The position numbers were made by a program, and so were the translations under genes. A stretch of 64,000 nt of DNA from Rotaria sordida. Taxonomy: Eukaryota > Rotifera > Eurotatoria > Philodinida > Philodinidae. How positions within the stretch are numbered: the stretch's first letter is position 1; every line of letters starts with the position of its first letter. Under the pieces are notes generated by a model. That model did no database searches, was not told the origin of the DNA, and saw nothing but the letters and a program-made list of their open reading frames with translations. Positions 44,039-58,737 of this stretch are shown one piece after another. The stretch is from the NCBI GenBank assembly GCA_905250125.1, contig CAJNOL010000357.1:89640-153639 (forward strand). The letters run 5' to 3'.

Positions 44039-47000
44039 TTAAGAACGAAAAGTACAATCAGGATGGCATGTTTTAACACAATCATTTGGATATTTTTCAT
44101 TAAAAATAACACAAAATCCACATGCTTTTTGCATTAAACAATCATCTCGTTGATCAAAACATTTGTCTTCTTGTGAAAATATTATATTTAGTTTTGAAAT
44201 TGTTGCTGTTGTTGTTGTAGAAGTTAAAGTTATTGTCATATTTTCAGATATATAATCTTGTTCTTCTATCAATTTCAAATGTCTATCATTCAACTTTTGT
44301 ACTGGTATACATTGATTACATGAACGTTGACATACTTCTGGTACTGGAAGCCAAATATTATTAATAAGTAACGTATACTGATTATCACAATATTGATTAA
44401 GATTTTGATACATTGAACAAAAATTACTTTTATCATAACAAGAAATACCTAGAAAACATAAATCTATATGATGTGTTTCTTGTTTTTGCTAAATCTATAA
44501 TGAACATACATTTATATTGATTTCCTGTTTGTTCACATTGTTCAGATGGTAAACATGGATTATTTGCACAAGCATCTGCATACTAAAAATAAATATTTGT
44601 AATTAACAAAAACAAAAAAAGATTTCAGATGAAATCATACTTGACAATGATCGCCAGTTTTTCCTGTCGGACATACACATACAAAACTATTTTGAGTTGC
44701 TATACATGTACCACCATTGCATGATGTTGATGAACAAAGTGTTGCTAACAAAAAAAAAAAAAAAACTTCTAATGAATGATTCCAATCTCTTTTACATTCA
44801 TATTACCTTCACAATATATTCCTGTATATCCTTGAGGACAAAAACATTGCGCATATACAGTTCCATCTGTATTATATTGACCAAAGCATGTAGAACCATT
44901 TAAGCAGGGATTACGATTAATACATGGATTTTCTATAAAATACAAAAAGAAATACAAGATCTTTTTTGTTTTTGTCTTATTTACCATATTGACATGATGG
45001 TCCAACATATTGTGATGTACACATACATAAACCATTAACACAAGAACCGTTATTGTAACATATTGGTGTACACGTAGCATTTGCTGATTGTGTATAAATA
45101 GAAGTTTCACAATATTGACCAGTAAAAGAACTTCGACAAGTACATGTAAATGACACACCTGTTGAATTAAAATTAGCTGAACAAAAACCGCCATTTTGAC
45201 ACATAGGATTATAACATGGATTATCTAGTGAACATAATTATTAATTAAAAATTTCTAGATCAAGAAAAAACTATTTACCAAATCCACAAAATGTTCCAGT
45301 ATATTGAGGTGGACAAACACATACTCCATTAACACATGAACTTCTAGAGTTGATTTTATAGATTTAAAATTTACAAAAAAGCTTGACAAGATATTATTGA
45401 TAGACGGACTGTGACACGAGAGGGGGAGAGAGAGAGCATTGCTAAGATGTCTATTATGTCTGGAAGAGGGGCGAAGTGTGTATTTAGACGGACATTTGAC
45501 TAAAAATGATAATCGTACTTTTTCAAGATTTAAATATAGGAAAATATACTTCGAAATAGTGTCTATCTCATAGTACAAATAATTTTGTTACAACCTTCAA
45601 AGAAATTCCTGGGCTGACTGAACCGATAGTTTCCAAAAAAATCTAGGTTTTTTTCAGGTATTTTCAATTTTTCTAGCTTTCGAAAAATAGTCTATTCGAA
45701 ATCAGCATATTAAACTGTATCGAATGATCTATAACAAAGGATTTTTTATCGAAAATTTTTTTTCCAAAAACAAAATGGTTTTCTGTGTCATATTGAGCAA
45801 AGAAATCCATTTCCAAGTAAACCAGTCAAATATCCGTCTGCCAGATAAAAGAATGCACTGTGGATGGATGCAAATTTCTATCTCTATACTTCTTTTAGAT
45901 TGTTTTTCATAAAAAGAAAACAAGAATATACCCATTCATACACAATCCACCACATGGATTAAGTAATGATGTTTCACATTTTGTTCCTGTAAATGTTCCA
46001 ACACAAAGACAAATACACCAAGTATTAGTTGTATTCCAATAGCCTTGACAGATAGCTTGATTTAAACATGGAGATGATACACATGGATTAACTAAAAATG
46101 TCATATAAAAGAAGGTTAAATAATTTTAAAATATAATTCTTTTTTTTTTTTGGTTACTTCTTTCACAGTTATCACCAATATAATTAGATTGACAAATGCA
46201 TGAATATGATGTTTTTAATATTGATAATGCACAATAACCATGTGTTTGACATGGATTACTTGCACATGGATCATTTTGTATCATTATATTACAATATGGA
46301 CCTGTAAAACTTTCAGGACAAAGACATAAAGCTATTGGAGGATCTGTATTTGATGAAACACATGTACCACTATTTAAGCAAAAAGGTGTTGATGATAGAC
46401 TACAAGGATTTTCTAAATAAAAAAAAAAACTTTTTAATAGATTGTTATAAGAAATAATCAGATTGAGTTTTCTTATAAATTAAAAGACTTTAAAAAGAAA
46501 ATCAATTTCTGATTTATGAGATATATTAATAGACATTATGCAGAATAATCTCAAATATGTGATGTAAAATAGTACCATCTCTATTCAACAATTATCTTTA
46601 TAGACTATCAATGAAATCAACATGAATGAAAATATATCAATTGATATGAAACTAAGATTATATGATTTCTTAATACTGTTCTTCTATACATTAATGTGTA
46701 TTATATTCAAATGTACATACTTATATCGGCAAAATTTTGTTATGAACGATGTTCAACTTTTACTTGTGTGCAAACCTAAGTATCACTAGCCTCTAAGAAC
46801 TACAGTTAGTCATAGTCGCACGAAAGAGATATCAGGCTATTGAATCTACCGTTGAGCAGTATATCATACTACAAGGTAGTTGAAAGGTAGGTATATTTCT
46901 TCCTTCTTTCCTTCTTATTTATTCAACATTATTTTTTTTTTCAAAACAAAAAAATACAACTTTTCACTTACCATATTGACAAAATGTTCCAACTTTATTT

Positions 47001-50000
47001 CCTGGACATGTACATACAGGTCCTGTTGGTTGTTCATTACAAATTTTATATGAAGGACAAAGCATATTTGCACATGAACTTACAGCTAAAGAAAAATTCT
47101 TATTAAAAATAATATAATCATAATTATTATTTTTACCTATATCACAATTTTGTCCATAAAATCCTGGTGGACAAACACAACGATATGCTGCCCAATTAGT
47201 ATTTGTATCAGTAAGTAATGTCTGACAACCGGCACCATTCTTACATGGAAAATTAGCACAAGAATCACCTAAAATATTTCATATTAGAGTAGATAAATAT
47301 TTCCCNNNNNNNNNNNNNNNNNNNNNNNNNNNNNNNNNNNNNNNNNNNNNNNNNNNNNNNNNNNNNNNNNNNNNNNNNNNNNNNNNNNNNNNNNNNNNNN
47401 NNNNNCCCCCCCCCCCCCCCCCAAAAAAAAACCAAACATACGTAAATTACATGTTGGACCAGTAAAACCAGTTGCACATAAACATTCAGCCATTGTTGCA
47501 GCTATTTGTCTACAAGTACCACCATTTAGACATGTATTCATCGAACAAACCGAATCTAAATATTTTCCTTATATTATCCAAACAGAAAAAAAAAACTACA
47601 AATATTTTTTTCATACTCCATTCACAATGTGGTCCAGCAAAATCTGTTGAACAAATACATCGAATATTTGTATTATTATAATCACATGTACCTCCATTTA
47701 GACATATATTGGAATTACATAATGGACCCAAATCTATTTTAATAAAATATAAATTATTTATTTTCAATAAAAAAATTTATTCAACAACACATACATATTG
47801 AACAATCATAATGTCCAAATCCCGGTTGACATATACACATAAAATTATTTTGTGAACCAAGTGATATACAACTAGCTTGATTATAACATGGTTGTTGTTG
47901 ACAATTATTTGTATATTGACATCGATCACCAGTTAAATAATCAGGACAAATACATTTATAACTTATAGAATTTGTATTTGATATTTGTTGACATGTTGAT
48001 AAATAATGACAAGGTGAATTTGAACATGATGTTAATATATCTTAAAAGATAAAAATAAAAATAAAAGAAACTTGAAATTTAGTTTTTTTTTTATAATATA
48101 AAGATCTACTTGATGTGCATGATTGACCAACTAAACCATTTGGACAAATACAATAATAAGATGAATTCGATGTAGAAAAACAAGTACCATTATATCCACA
48201 AGGATTTTGTGAACAAATATTTATAAATGTTTGACAATATTGACCAGTATAACCCAAAGGACATATACATCCTACTGTATTATTACCAGATGTTGTATCT
48301 ATATAACAAACACCATTATTTAAACAAATTGTATTTGTACATATGGATTGAATTATTTCACATCTTTAAAAAATATTAATTATCAAAAAGAAAATTTATT
48401 ATTAAAATTTATTTCTTACCGAACACCGATTGTATTTGATCGACATTGACAATAAGTAATATTAGTTATTGGATTTATTAGACATATGCCTCCGTTGAGA
48501 CAAGGATATATTAAACATGAAGTATCTTGTTGTTCACAATAAACACCAGTTGTACCAGTCAAACATATACAACTAACAAGACATGTTGTTGATGAACAAT
48601 TAGTTGTCGATGAAATACATAGACCAGAATTATGACATGGCGATGATATACAACCACTTGCTAAACATTTAAAATAGAATTTTATTTATGAATATCATAC
48701 AAGTTATCTTTGTAAAATAAATAAGAAGTTAATTTTAAATTCATTTCAAAGACAATAGAGTTTTTCTATTTAATTATTTTCATATATACCTGATGGTTAT
48801 CCAACTAAATCCAACTCTTTACTTCCGTACAGAATCAGACAAACAATATCGTCTTGATAATTAAGATACGCTCTAGTAAAGCACTTCAGAATTAGTCTCA
48901 AAAACCAATAATTGAAAAACTCTATTTTATTTCCTGCAAACTTCGACTGTTGACAATCGAATGATGACGATGATGATTGACAGTTACAAATCTAATTCTG
49001 TAGAAAGTTTTGCTTATAACTGTCGGTATATATCAGTGTGTTATTATAAAATTTTAGTAACGGAATAGACTAGCTCATCTTTAAAAGCTTAAAGTTAGAA
49101 TGTGATCTATAAAGTCCTATAGGATGAAACAATATGAATAAAAGAAAACTTGTATATCTAAGTAATTAAACATATCCTAAATCTTTTGATTGAAAAACAA
49201 GAATAAGAAAGTAATTTCTTCAATTTTTATTAAACTATTTTTATGATTTCAAGAATAATCAATAATTAGTTTACAATAATATGAATTCAACATTTGAGAT
49301 TATTCATCTCTTTTTTTCTTACCATATTCACATCTTGTACCAACATAACCATTTTGACAATTACATTCATATATTCCATCTTTTATATTTGAACTTCGAA
49401 CACAAATACCATTATTGAAACAGGGATTTGGTGTACATACATTTATAATTGAATCGCAATTAGTACCACCATATAGTGATAAACATTGACATGAATAAGT
49501 ATTTGATAATACAGAACAACTACCATTATTTTTACATGGTGTACTTAAACATGGATTTCCATTAATTTCACAATTTTGACCTATATTTATAATTTATTAT
49601 TATTATTATTATTATTTTTAATCTTGAAAAAACAAAAAGAAATTCTAAATAAATAACCTGTTGTTCCATTTGGACAATGACATGTATAACTACAGAGTAA
49701 ACCCAAACAATTTGATGATACTATACAAGTACCTTGATTACATGGATTTGATAAACAACTATTGACTATAAAATATAAAAATAATATTCCATATATATAT
49801 ATGTATATGGTTTTGATTATTTCTCTTTTCTTTTCTTTTCTTACTGAATTCACATCGACTTCCAAAAAAACCAAAATTACATTGACATTGAAAACTTGTA
49901 TTTGTCAATGTTACACAATTTCCATAAATACAAGGATTTGGTTGACATACACCACTCACAATTGTTTCACATTGTATACCAATATAACTATTTGTACATG

Positions 50001-51516
50001 TACAATTTGGTAAATTACATGATATATCTGTACATATAACTGAACAAGTGCTATTATTATGACAATAATCAATACAAGGATTATCTAAAATAAATTTTTT
50101 TTTTTTTTTTTTTTTTTATTATTTCAATTAAAGATTTATTAATTCATATAAACATACTTAATTGACAAAATTTTCCTCGATAAAGATCTGTACATAAACA
50201 AGTTCCATTGGCTAAACAAGTTCCTCCATTCATACATTCGCATAAATTCGTATTCGCGCTATTATTTGAAAATAATGGTGTTTGGCAAAGTACACCTGTA
50301 TAATCATTTTTACATTGACATATGTATTGCGTTGTTGATGTTTGAAGACATATTCCATTGGACGAACATAGATTTGTTGAATTTTGACATGAACCATTCA
50401 TAATTATAGATAATGGTAAAGTTAATGAAGTTGTTGCTAAAATAGATACTGTTGTGCTTGGTGTAATTGTTGAACCTGAAATACATGATGATGGTGGAAA
50501 ACAAATACATTGTGCTACATCTGATATAATTTGTTGTAAACATGAACATGATGATATTGTACAAGTTGTTGTTAAACAACCACCTAAATTTAAAATTATT
50601 AGAATTGAAATATAAAAAAATATTAATTTTACTTGATACACAATTAATAAGACTTATACTAGTTTGTAACGGTATACGAAAAAAATGATGTTGAGGAATG
50701 AAATTATTTGTATCGTTTGATAATGTATATGAACCCATTGAAAACATAAGATAGAGATTTGAAATAAAATTAATATCTTGTATATCTCCTGTTGTTAAAT
50801 ATCGTTCAAATGAAACATAAATATATTTATCAGTAATATTTGTTTGAATAACACAAAAATCTTGTTGAGTATCAATTGACGGTACAACATGTCCTTGAGA
50901 ATATCTATAATGGAAATTAAAAAAATTAAATAATAATTTATTTGCAGGAACACTTCTTAATTACCGATCTTGCACTATCTGAGTACCAGGAAAGAACATT
51001 GCAACATCCATATTATTCTAATCAATAAAAACAAAAAAAAATTCTTTTTATCAAATATCACATTTTCTTAATTTTGAAGACTAAAATCTATCTTGCTACT
51101 TAAACTATTACTATTTCTTTAAAAAAAAACACAAACCATAGTTGGTGCTGTATCAGACCATCCAATTGCAATATAAGTCGATGCAAGATTAATACTAGTT
51201 ATTGTTTGTCCTAAAGTGTTTTTTTTTTATTAAAAACTTAATAATAATAATAATGATATGTATAATAAGTTAACCTTGAATAATAAATTGAACTGTATTC
51301 GAAGCCATATTGTATCGCCATGAAACAGTAAATGAACCAATAGTTGCATCTTGTATAGGCCATATACCACCAGAACATTGACCTTGTATTGCTATATGAC
51401 AAAAAATAAAAAAATAATCAAAATGTTATTTCATTCATTCAGTCATTTTTATAATTAAACATACATTCAAAAAATTTAATGATTAAGAACAATAATAAGC
51501 AAAGGAAATATTTCAT
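44039..51516 (-). CDS. Secreted DOMON / ~25 EGF / ShK-like protein, 1415 aa
   Basis: 24 exons; their joined length is 4248 nt with phase closing throughout. First exon 51465-51516, last 44039-44448; others include 50158-50583, 49845-50084, 46158-46412 and 44985-45224. Residues 1-18 are a signal peptide. Residues 20-190 are a DOMON domain (GIWPIQDATIGSFTVSWRYN, YIAIGWSDTAPTMNNMDVAM, YSQGHVVPSIDTQQDF), a fold that binds haem or sugar. A Cys- and Ser/Thr-rich linker follows, then about 25 EGF-like repeats, many NPC…NGGTC…C.C…GxxC. The C terminus has two ShKT-like Cys modules (CYDKSNFC…CQRSCNQC; CFDQRDDC…CVKTCHPDC). No TM helix, so it is likely extracellular matrix or a cuticle/mucus component. 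Three introns (45341-45931, 46413-46971, 48661-49322) are about ten times normal length. Symbol not assigned. Confidence 0.88.
47306..47405. other. Assembly gap (100 N) in an intron, flanked by poly-C
   Basis: 100 N followed by a 17-base C run. It lies in the intron between exons 47442-47555 and 47137-47268, so no coding sequence is lost as long as no small exon lies within it. Confidence 0.95.
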
Positions 51517-53413
51517 CTGAAAATAAAATACAATATACATGTAGTTTTACGTTCTATTACGATTATCTTATTTCTTTTGTAGATTCATTGTGAATCATTA
51601 ACGATTGAAACTAAATTTGAACTCAAACACTCATAATGAATCATTTTCCATAAAATCTATTCGTCTATAGAAACTTATCCATAATTTCATAAATTCTACT
51701 TGAATTTCTTTATTGATAATTGTATTACCTGAGATGCCATTATATTTCAACATATTTCATCAACATCTATCTAGAGACTAATAGAAGTTTTAATGAAAAT
51801 TTCTTTTGTGATCCGACATTGGATGCTAACATATATATATAAAAGTTAATCGAACTTGTAAACATATTACTTGCTTTCATTGATAATTCAATCTTGATGT
51901 TGTTATTATCGATATACATTCTTTTTTTATTCTACTTGCTTGTAGTTTTTTTTTTTTATATTGAGAAACAAATATTATAATCACATCAATAATCTCATCA
52001 AATTCATATTTAGCAAAATAGTAGGCGGTATTTCATCACATGTATATTTCGGTATAAGTCACGAGTTATTTTTATTTTCTTACTTATCAATTATTATAGA
52101 ATAGAAATGAAATAAATTGATTTGTTAGATTTTTATTCAATAGATATTATAATTGATCAAAATTTAAGAATTCAATTATGAAATAGTTCTCAATTATTTA
52201 ACATTGATAATCAATTTGAATAAATGAATGTTGAACGATGAAGCTCTATTGAAAACATAGGTTTTTTTTTTCAAGGATACAAACATCATATTGATTACAA
52301 ATCAAAATGAATCAATTGATTCTGAAGACGAAATATCGAAGAAAAACTTAATACATTCCGTCGGCCATGAAAAGGTTTCACAAAGCAAATCAATGTCTGA
52401 TTACATATAACTCACTTATATGATATAAAGATCAATAAAAAAGTTAATAATGTATTTTTCAAATAGAGAACTGAAGAAATGGATCTTGATTAAACTTGTT
52501 AATTGTTAAGATAATGTATTTTCTGATAGAAAAAAAAGAAAATGATTTTCTTATGAGAAAAATAGATAAAGAATAATATAATTACTCAAATCTATACGTT
52601 GAAAAAAAATAATCACTTATGTTATGTCTATGTGGAATAAGAAATTTTGAATCGTATTGAAATTTCTAAACATTCGAATTATAATTCAATTGATTATAGA
52701 CAGAAAACAATAATTTAGATATTCTAAATAAATCATCTATTTAAATTCATTTGAATCTATTAGTGACTTTTTAGTTAGAAATTTTTTTTCTATTTGTTAT
52801 GACTTATTTCTTAATTTACAATGCATTATATGTTATCGATAAATAATTGAAAAACAAAACAAAACCTAACTAACAAACACTCATTTCTTTTTTGTAATTT
52901 AACACATTCTACTTTAACATATATATATATGTGATTGCATAAATAAATAACGATTTCTTCTATAGAATAATTGCTGTATTAATTTTTTGCTAGTTTGCCT
53001 TCTTTACAATTCATCTCATGATATAATTATCTCACAGGAGGTATCTAAAAACAAAAATGAACACTAAACACATATGTATATAATATATTTAATTATTTAA
53101 AAAGATATCTAAAATTTTAAAACAATTTAGTTTCTATCATTCATATACATCATATAATTTTCAATTATGTTTACTTAACAAAACTTGCTCAACAATAACA
53201 ACAACAATATTCGACCTCGTTCTTCTATTTGTAACTACAAGTGTACTTTAAATTTTTCTTTCAAATGATCTCGAAGTGTTTTTTTATGTAATACTAAAAA
53301 AAAACTTGTCAACCATTTTATGGTAAATAGTACAGTAAATAAAAAAAAAAGATTACAAAAGAATGATTGCATATACATATTCTTCTTCATTTTACATTTT
53401 GTTTTTTTCATTA
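51517..53413. other. Intergenic 1.9 kb, nothing supported
   Basis: AT-rich. Divides the EGF gene start (51516; TTTTCAG directly precedes its ATG) from the 3' end of the MYND gene. No repeat or coding signal recognised. Confidence 0.5.
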
Positions 53414-55218
53414 TCAATTATCACAAGTAGTTAATTGTTTTTCAATTAAACATCGATCAAGTAGCCATGATCGATCAGGTTCAGATTCTGGTGTTATAAC
53501 ACACATAAATAATTGTTGAGAATATCGATGTCTCATAAATAAACATACAGGTGTAAATGGTAGAACGTTTTCATTATCAGAATTTGTTGATATGTAATCA
53601 CATAATTTATTATACAATTCAGGATAATGCTCTTCTATTTCAATTCCACGTTCACGTAATTCAACTTGTAATTTAGCAAAAAATACTTGACGCATATGAT
53701 GATTATTATTATTATTATTCTTATTACCATAATTTAATGATGTTAAATATAAAGTAGGATATGTATTAGATAAATTCGAATTTAATTGAGAATTTGGTAT
53801 AACATCAAGTAATTTATGAATAGTTGTTCGACTAACACATGTATAACGTGTATTACCTATTAAATAGATTTATAAGTTTATAATTGATAAAATTATTGTT
53901 TTCTTTTTAATTTTTATTTACCTTTATCTGCTTCTATTCCAATAGTAACATGACAAACAAGTTCTTTATTTGGATCATAAGTCATACAAAGTTCTTTTAA
54001 ATGTTCATATTCAGTTAAACGAAGATTTTCTATAGCTCGATTTGTTTGTACATCTGTTACTGACCAATAAGTAGCCATTAAACGTGTATTTCCCATTGTA
54101 TTTGATTGTACATAAGCATCAGCTTCTTTCATATTATCAAAATAAAGTAATATAGCACCACGTCCAGATGATAAATATCCACTTGATGCTAATTTAGTTA
54201 AACGTTTTAATAAATGAATATTACTTTTCATTAAACGTAATATATAACCACAACATGAATATGAATTTGATAGAATACATTGACGTTTATGTATTGGCCA
54301 ATCAGATTTTTGACATATTTTACTACAATAGATTTGTTCACAATATGGACATGTAATTAATGATCGTTGTTTAGTTGTTGATGAAGTTAATTGAATAAGT
54401 CTTGAACAAGTTGTACAATGTTGAAGCTAGAAACAAACAAAAAAATATAAAAATAAAAATTTCAATATTATATATTGTCTAAATTATACTTGTTTCGTTT
54501 GAAGATTAAAATGTACACGATGAGGTCGAGGAATTTCAAATGATACAGTTGATTTTTGTTTAGGTATATCATTATTTTGTACAAAATTAATAACATAATT
54601 TGATTGATTAGTAACTTTATCTGTTTCTTCAGCAGCTAAATTTATCGAAAGTGGTATTGAAGACGAACGTCGATTTAAAACTGGATATGCACGTTCAACA
54701 TAAGATTTTTCAATAGGTATATAACGATCGGGCAAGGGATTATGTAGCCACTTATCAAGACGAGAAACAAGTGTTTGTACTTGTTTATTAAGTGAAGGCC
54801 AATCGACTAAATCTTTCAATGTATCATCTTCTTCAGATATTTCTGATTTATCCGAATCAATTTCAACAATAATTTTTGATGATGGTGATGATGATGTTGT
54901 TGTTGTTGTTAATAAACGTTCCGAAGCAGATGTATAAGCACTATCATCTTTATTTAATATTGTACTACTATTACTACCTAATGTAGTACTAGTTGTAGTA
55001 ACACTTGCATATCCTTCATCTGCATCACCATATTGACGATGATGATGATGGTGATGATGATGATGAAATATTTTATGTTTATTAATATTTGGTGAATTAT
55101 TTGTTGAACTTCCACTAACACTACTACAACTTGTTGATGATGTATATGTACATAATTTTCGTACTTTGGATTGTTTAATCAAAGGATACGATTGATAATT
55201 ATTATCAGTTTTAATCAT
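53414..55218 (-). CDS. MYND-type zinc finger protein, 558 aa (possible AJM-1-like)
   Basis: Exons 54490-55218, 53922-54426 and 53414-53856; phases 0 and 1 close. ATG at 55218 is preceded by an acceptor (TTTTCAG) and a probable non-coding exon with donor at 55562. Residues 1-150 are disordered, with a run of about ten His (55038-55066) and Ser/Thr blocks. Residues about 246-290 form a MYND finger: CTTC, then CPYC, YCSKICQKSDW, HKRQC. A conserved globular part follows (GRGAILLYFDNMKEADAYVQ, NTMGNTRLMATYW, MTYDPNKELVCHVTIGIEA), ending at a C-terminal alpha/beta region. From memory this resembles the 'apical junction molecule AJM-1 alpha/beta' proteins of invertebrates; that link is tentative. 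MYND fingers bind proline-rich partners. Confidence 0.78.
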
Positions 55219-56933
55219 TAAGAAAATTATATCTGAAAATAAAAACATATATATATATAATTGAAGAAATGTATGAATGAAGAAAAATTAACATTTTGTT
55301 CATTCATTCTTGCATATAACTATAAAATCAAACAAAGGTATTGTTCTTTTTCTTTTTTTTTTAATATTTACAAAGTTCACATGAATAGAAATGTTCAACG
55401 ACATCCTTGGTTAAAATGCATGTATGTCTATTTAAACACTTATCATTTCAAAACAAAACAAAAACAGTTGATCATCATCAAACGATTTGAAAAGTAAATG
55501 TCTAAAACGAACTACATATTGACACTGAGACAAAAAAAAAGCTTGTAGAAAATGAATACTTACCTTGTACTTAAAAGAGAATGCAATGCCATGTCGTTGA
55601 ACGTATTCTTTTCACTTTCTTTTTTATTCAATTTTTTTCCCTCCTGTTTATTCTTTACGCCATAGTAAGATCGATTGCTATTTGAATATGTAGACGTAAG
55701 CGTATATATGTCAAAAAGAAGAAAAAAAAAAAAAAAAAGAAACGAAAGACGAATGAAGTTTGAATTTGATTCAAACCGTACAATTAAATCTAAGGTATCC
55801 GTAACATACATTTTCAAGAGTAAGTATACATAAAAAGTTTTTTGCTGTAAGCACATTGCGCATACAATTCAATACGATAATGGATGACGATGCAATTTAA
55901 TAATCAAATATGTTTGTGTTAGAATAAAATAATGACAAAGAATTCAAATCCTTTTTCATAATACATTATTATTTCACAACTAGAACAAAATTGTTCACAA
56001 GAAACAAGAACATATACATATATATGTATTCAATTTTTAATATATGTTCAATTTAACATTTATTTTCTTGCTTCCTTATTACATCACTAAGAAAAATTTT
56101 AATAATTATGCTTTTTTTTTTTAATGTCATCTCTAATGAGCCTAATCAACTTAGAAGAAGAAATACATGACAATCACGCAAACAATGGCCGACGGGCTCT
56201 TCGTCATTTTTCTTATACATAATCAAAGAAAGTGATCTGATTGCACAATAAACAGAAAGGACAATTCTCTTAGCTATGTGTATCTAATGAAATCTATCAA
56301 AAATGTTATGATGTAATCAACAACAAAAAAAAAGTTTTTTTTTTTTTCTTCCTTGTTCGTCATAACATAATAACAATAACAATATTTAAAGTATAATTAT
56401 CGAGGAAACCTTGAAAAATAAACGAGCTTATTGATTTGATATTGTTGTTTTGAAGAAGAAAAAGATTGACATGGATTATATGTCGATAGCATATGTATTC
56501 TTATCATGTTTACGATTTCATCAGTAATAATTATGAAATGCGTTTGTATTTTTGTAGCAATCAATTTACTTTCTCTGATAATTCATTCATTAGAAAATGA
56601 GAAAAAAAAAATCTATTATCATTTATTCTAAACACAACAAGACAACTTCGATATACATAATGTTTGTAATGATAATGTAAACTAAGAAGAAGAAGAACAA
56701 GAAAATATTTCGGCATGAACATAGGTCCCGATTATCAATAAATTACGTCGGACAGTATAAAGAAAATACAACATAACAGAATCGACTGTCCATCATAATA
56801 ATGCGTATTATATTATCAGAGAATAGTAGCAAAAAAAAACATAGAGAGATATTTTCTTGTATACTTTAGTAATCATTTAGTACAGAAAAGAAGTTCGAGT
56901 TCATTTCAAGATTGATATTATCAGAGAAAAAAC
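55219..56933. other. Divergent intergenic region between MYND and Kunitz genes
   Basis: Probably holds both promoters. A minus-strand donor CAAG|GTAAGT at 55561-55562 marks a likely 5' UTR exon of the MYND gene. Otherwise AT-rich with poly-A/T tracts. Confidence 0.45.
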
Positions 56934-58737
56934 ATGGCTACTTATTATTCTTATATATTATCTCTATTGGTTTTATTACTGATTACACATGTGAGTATTA
57001 AAAATAAAAATCGAATAGTTAATTGATTATTTTTCTTTTTTGATTATGCCCTACTCTAGTGGGCTAAGACTGCTAGTCTTCGTTTTCCATTATATTCATT
57101 TGAAAATAATGTTTTCGATCAACAAAATTCTTCAATAACGAATACTGAATATTCAAAATCAAAATCTCAATTACCTTTAATCAAACAATATATGCGTTGG
57201 AATAAAAGTATAACTAATGATGAAATTGAAAATGCATTGGATAAACTATTAGTATCTGTAAAGAATTCTACTGATATATCTTCATTAAATTCAACAATGA
57301 CTAGTATTCTATTGAATTTTGAAACAAAAGAATCAAATTCATCAATAATTGAAAATTTTGATAATTTAATTAATTCAACAATTTCATTTCAATTCAATAT
57401 GACAACATTTGAAGTATATTCAAATGAGAATACAACTATGAACTATTTATTATTGACACAAAATTCAACAGAATTAAATCAAACAGATGATCAAACGACA
57501 ATTTCAATTATTGAAAATGTTTTACAAGATAACAAAACAGATACAACTTTTTCATCGAAAATATTCAATGAATTTATTCTTATTGATTCACTAGATACAC
57601 AAACATCTGTAACAAATAATACTGATATTTATCAAATAATTACTAATGATAAAAACGAATCTATAATTGATGAAATCAATAATTTACCTAATGAATTTCA
57701 ATCATCATCATCATCATTTTCAATTATTTTCAATCAAACTATTCATGAAGTTGAACCAACTACTGCTATTATTCATTTAGATTACACTACAATATCTTAT
57801 AATATAACAGATAATAATCAAACATATGAATGGGATTTAATATTTAATGATAAAACAGAAACAATGCCATCTCATGATTCTTCTACAATTTCAACAAATA
57901 ATGAATTTGCAATCAAGTCAAAGATTATTGATCAAGAAATGAATATAAATAATACGAATATAATTATTTATGATACGAATCAAAATTTTAATGAAACTTC
58001 TATTTTATCATCAATATCAATATGTGATCGTTCATGTCAATGTTTAAAACAATGTCCATATGGCTTTGAAATTCTTAATGATATATGTCGATGTAATTCA
58101 CCATGTCAAGTAAGTTATTAACAAAATTAAAAAAAAAAGAAGATTTTTCTTTTTGAAATATTCTCATTTAAATAGAATTATCAATGTTTTGGTAATGATA
58201 CATGTATTATAACAAATAAAGGACAACCTTTATGTCAATCAAAAAACAACACCGAACATGGTAACAAGAACCTAAAAATGATTATTAAAAAAAAATTTTT
58301 GTAATTTTTATTTTTTAGATCGTCCAATTCGTTGTTATCAACCACGAGATGCTGGATATCATGATATTAATATTCAATATCATAATCGTTGGTATTATAA
58401 TCCTGATCAAGATGCTTGTCATTTATTTGTTTATCGTGGTTTGGGTGGAAATGAAAATAATTTTCAAACATTACATGAATGTCATTTAGAATGTATAAGT
58501 AAGTTTCTTTTTTATAAGAATTGCATTATTTCTTTTGTTTTTGTTATATTTTTAGTATGTGCTCCATTACCTGATCCAGGTGAATGTTTAGGTCATATTA
58601 ATATGTGGTATTATGATAATAAAAAAAATGAATGTACACAATTTGAATATTCAGGTTGTAAAGGTAATCGAAATAAATTTTTAAAAAAAGAACAATGTAT
58701 TAATACATGTATTAATCGTGTGTTTGATTTAAAATAA
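56934..58737 (+). CDS. Secreted mucin-like protein with two C-terminal Kunitz domains, 517 aa
   Basis: Exons 56934-56990, 57060-58109, 58176-58260, 58319-58498 and 58556-58737; all phases close. Exon 1 is exactly a 19-residue signal peptide. Residues 20-350 are Ser/Thr/Asn-rich, with many Asn-x-Ser/Thr sites and little predicted fold. Residues about 350-395 are a Cys-rich segment (CDRSCQCLKQCPYGFEI). Kunitz 1 (about 403-456) keeps four Cys but has Tyr and Leu where BPTI Cys14 and Cys38 stand. Kunitz 2 (459-511) has all six Cys, with GECLG at the reactive loop, so P1 is Leu469, suggesting a chymotrypsin- or elastase-type target. Probably a glycosylated surface or matrix protease inhibitor. Confidence 0.88.

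Noticed and set aside
50310-50747. 145-codon minus-strand frame starting MFSMGSYTL
   Set aside because: Frame-shifted shadow reading through an intron of the DOMON/EGF gene; the spliced frame fits known domains.
44039-51516. Splitting the EGF gene into two genes at the N gap or at the long introns
   Set aside because: Exon phases join without conflict across all introns, and one EGF module is itself split by the 591-bp intron at 45341.
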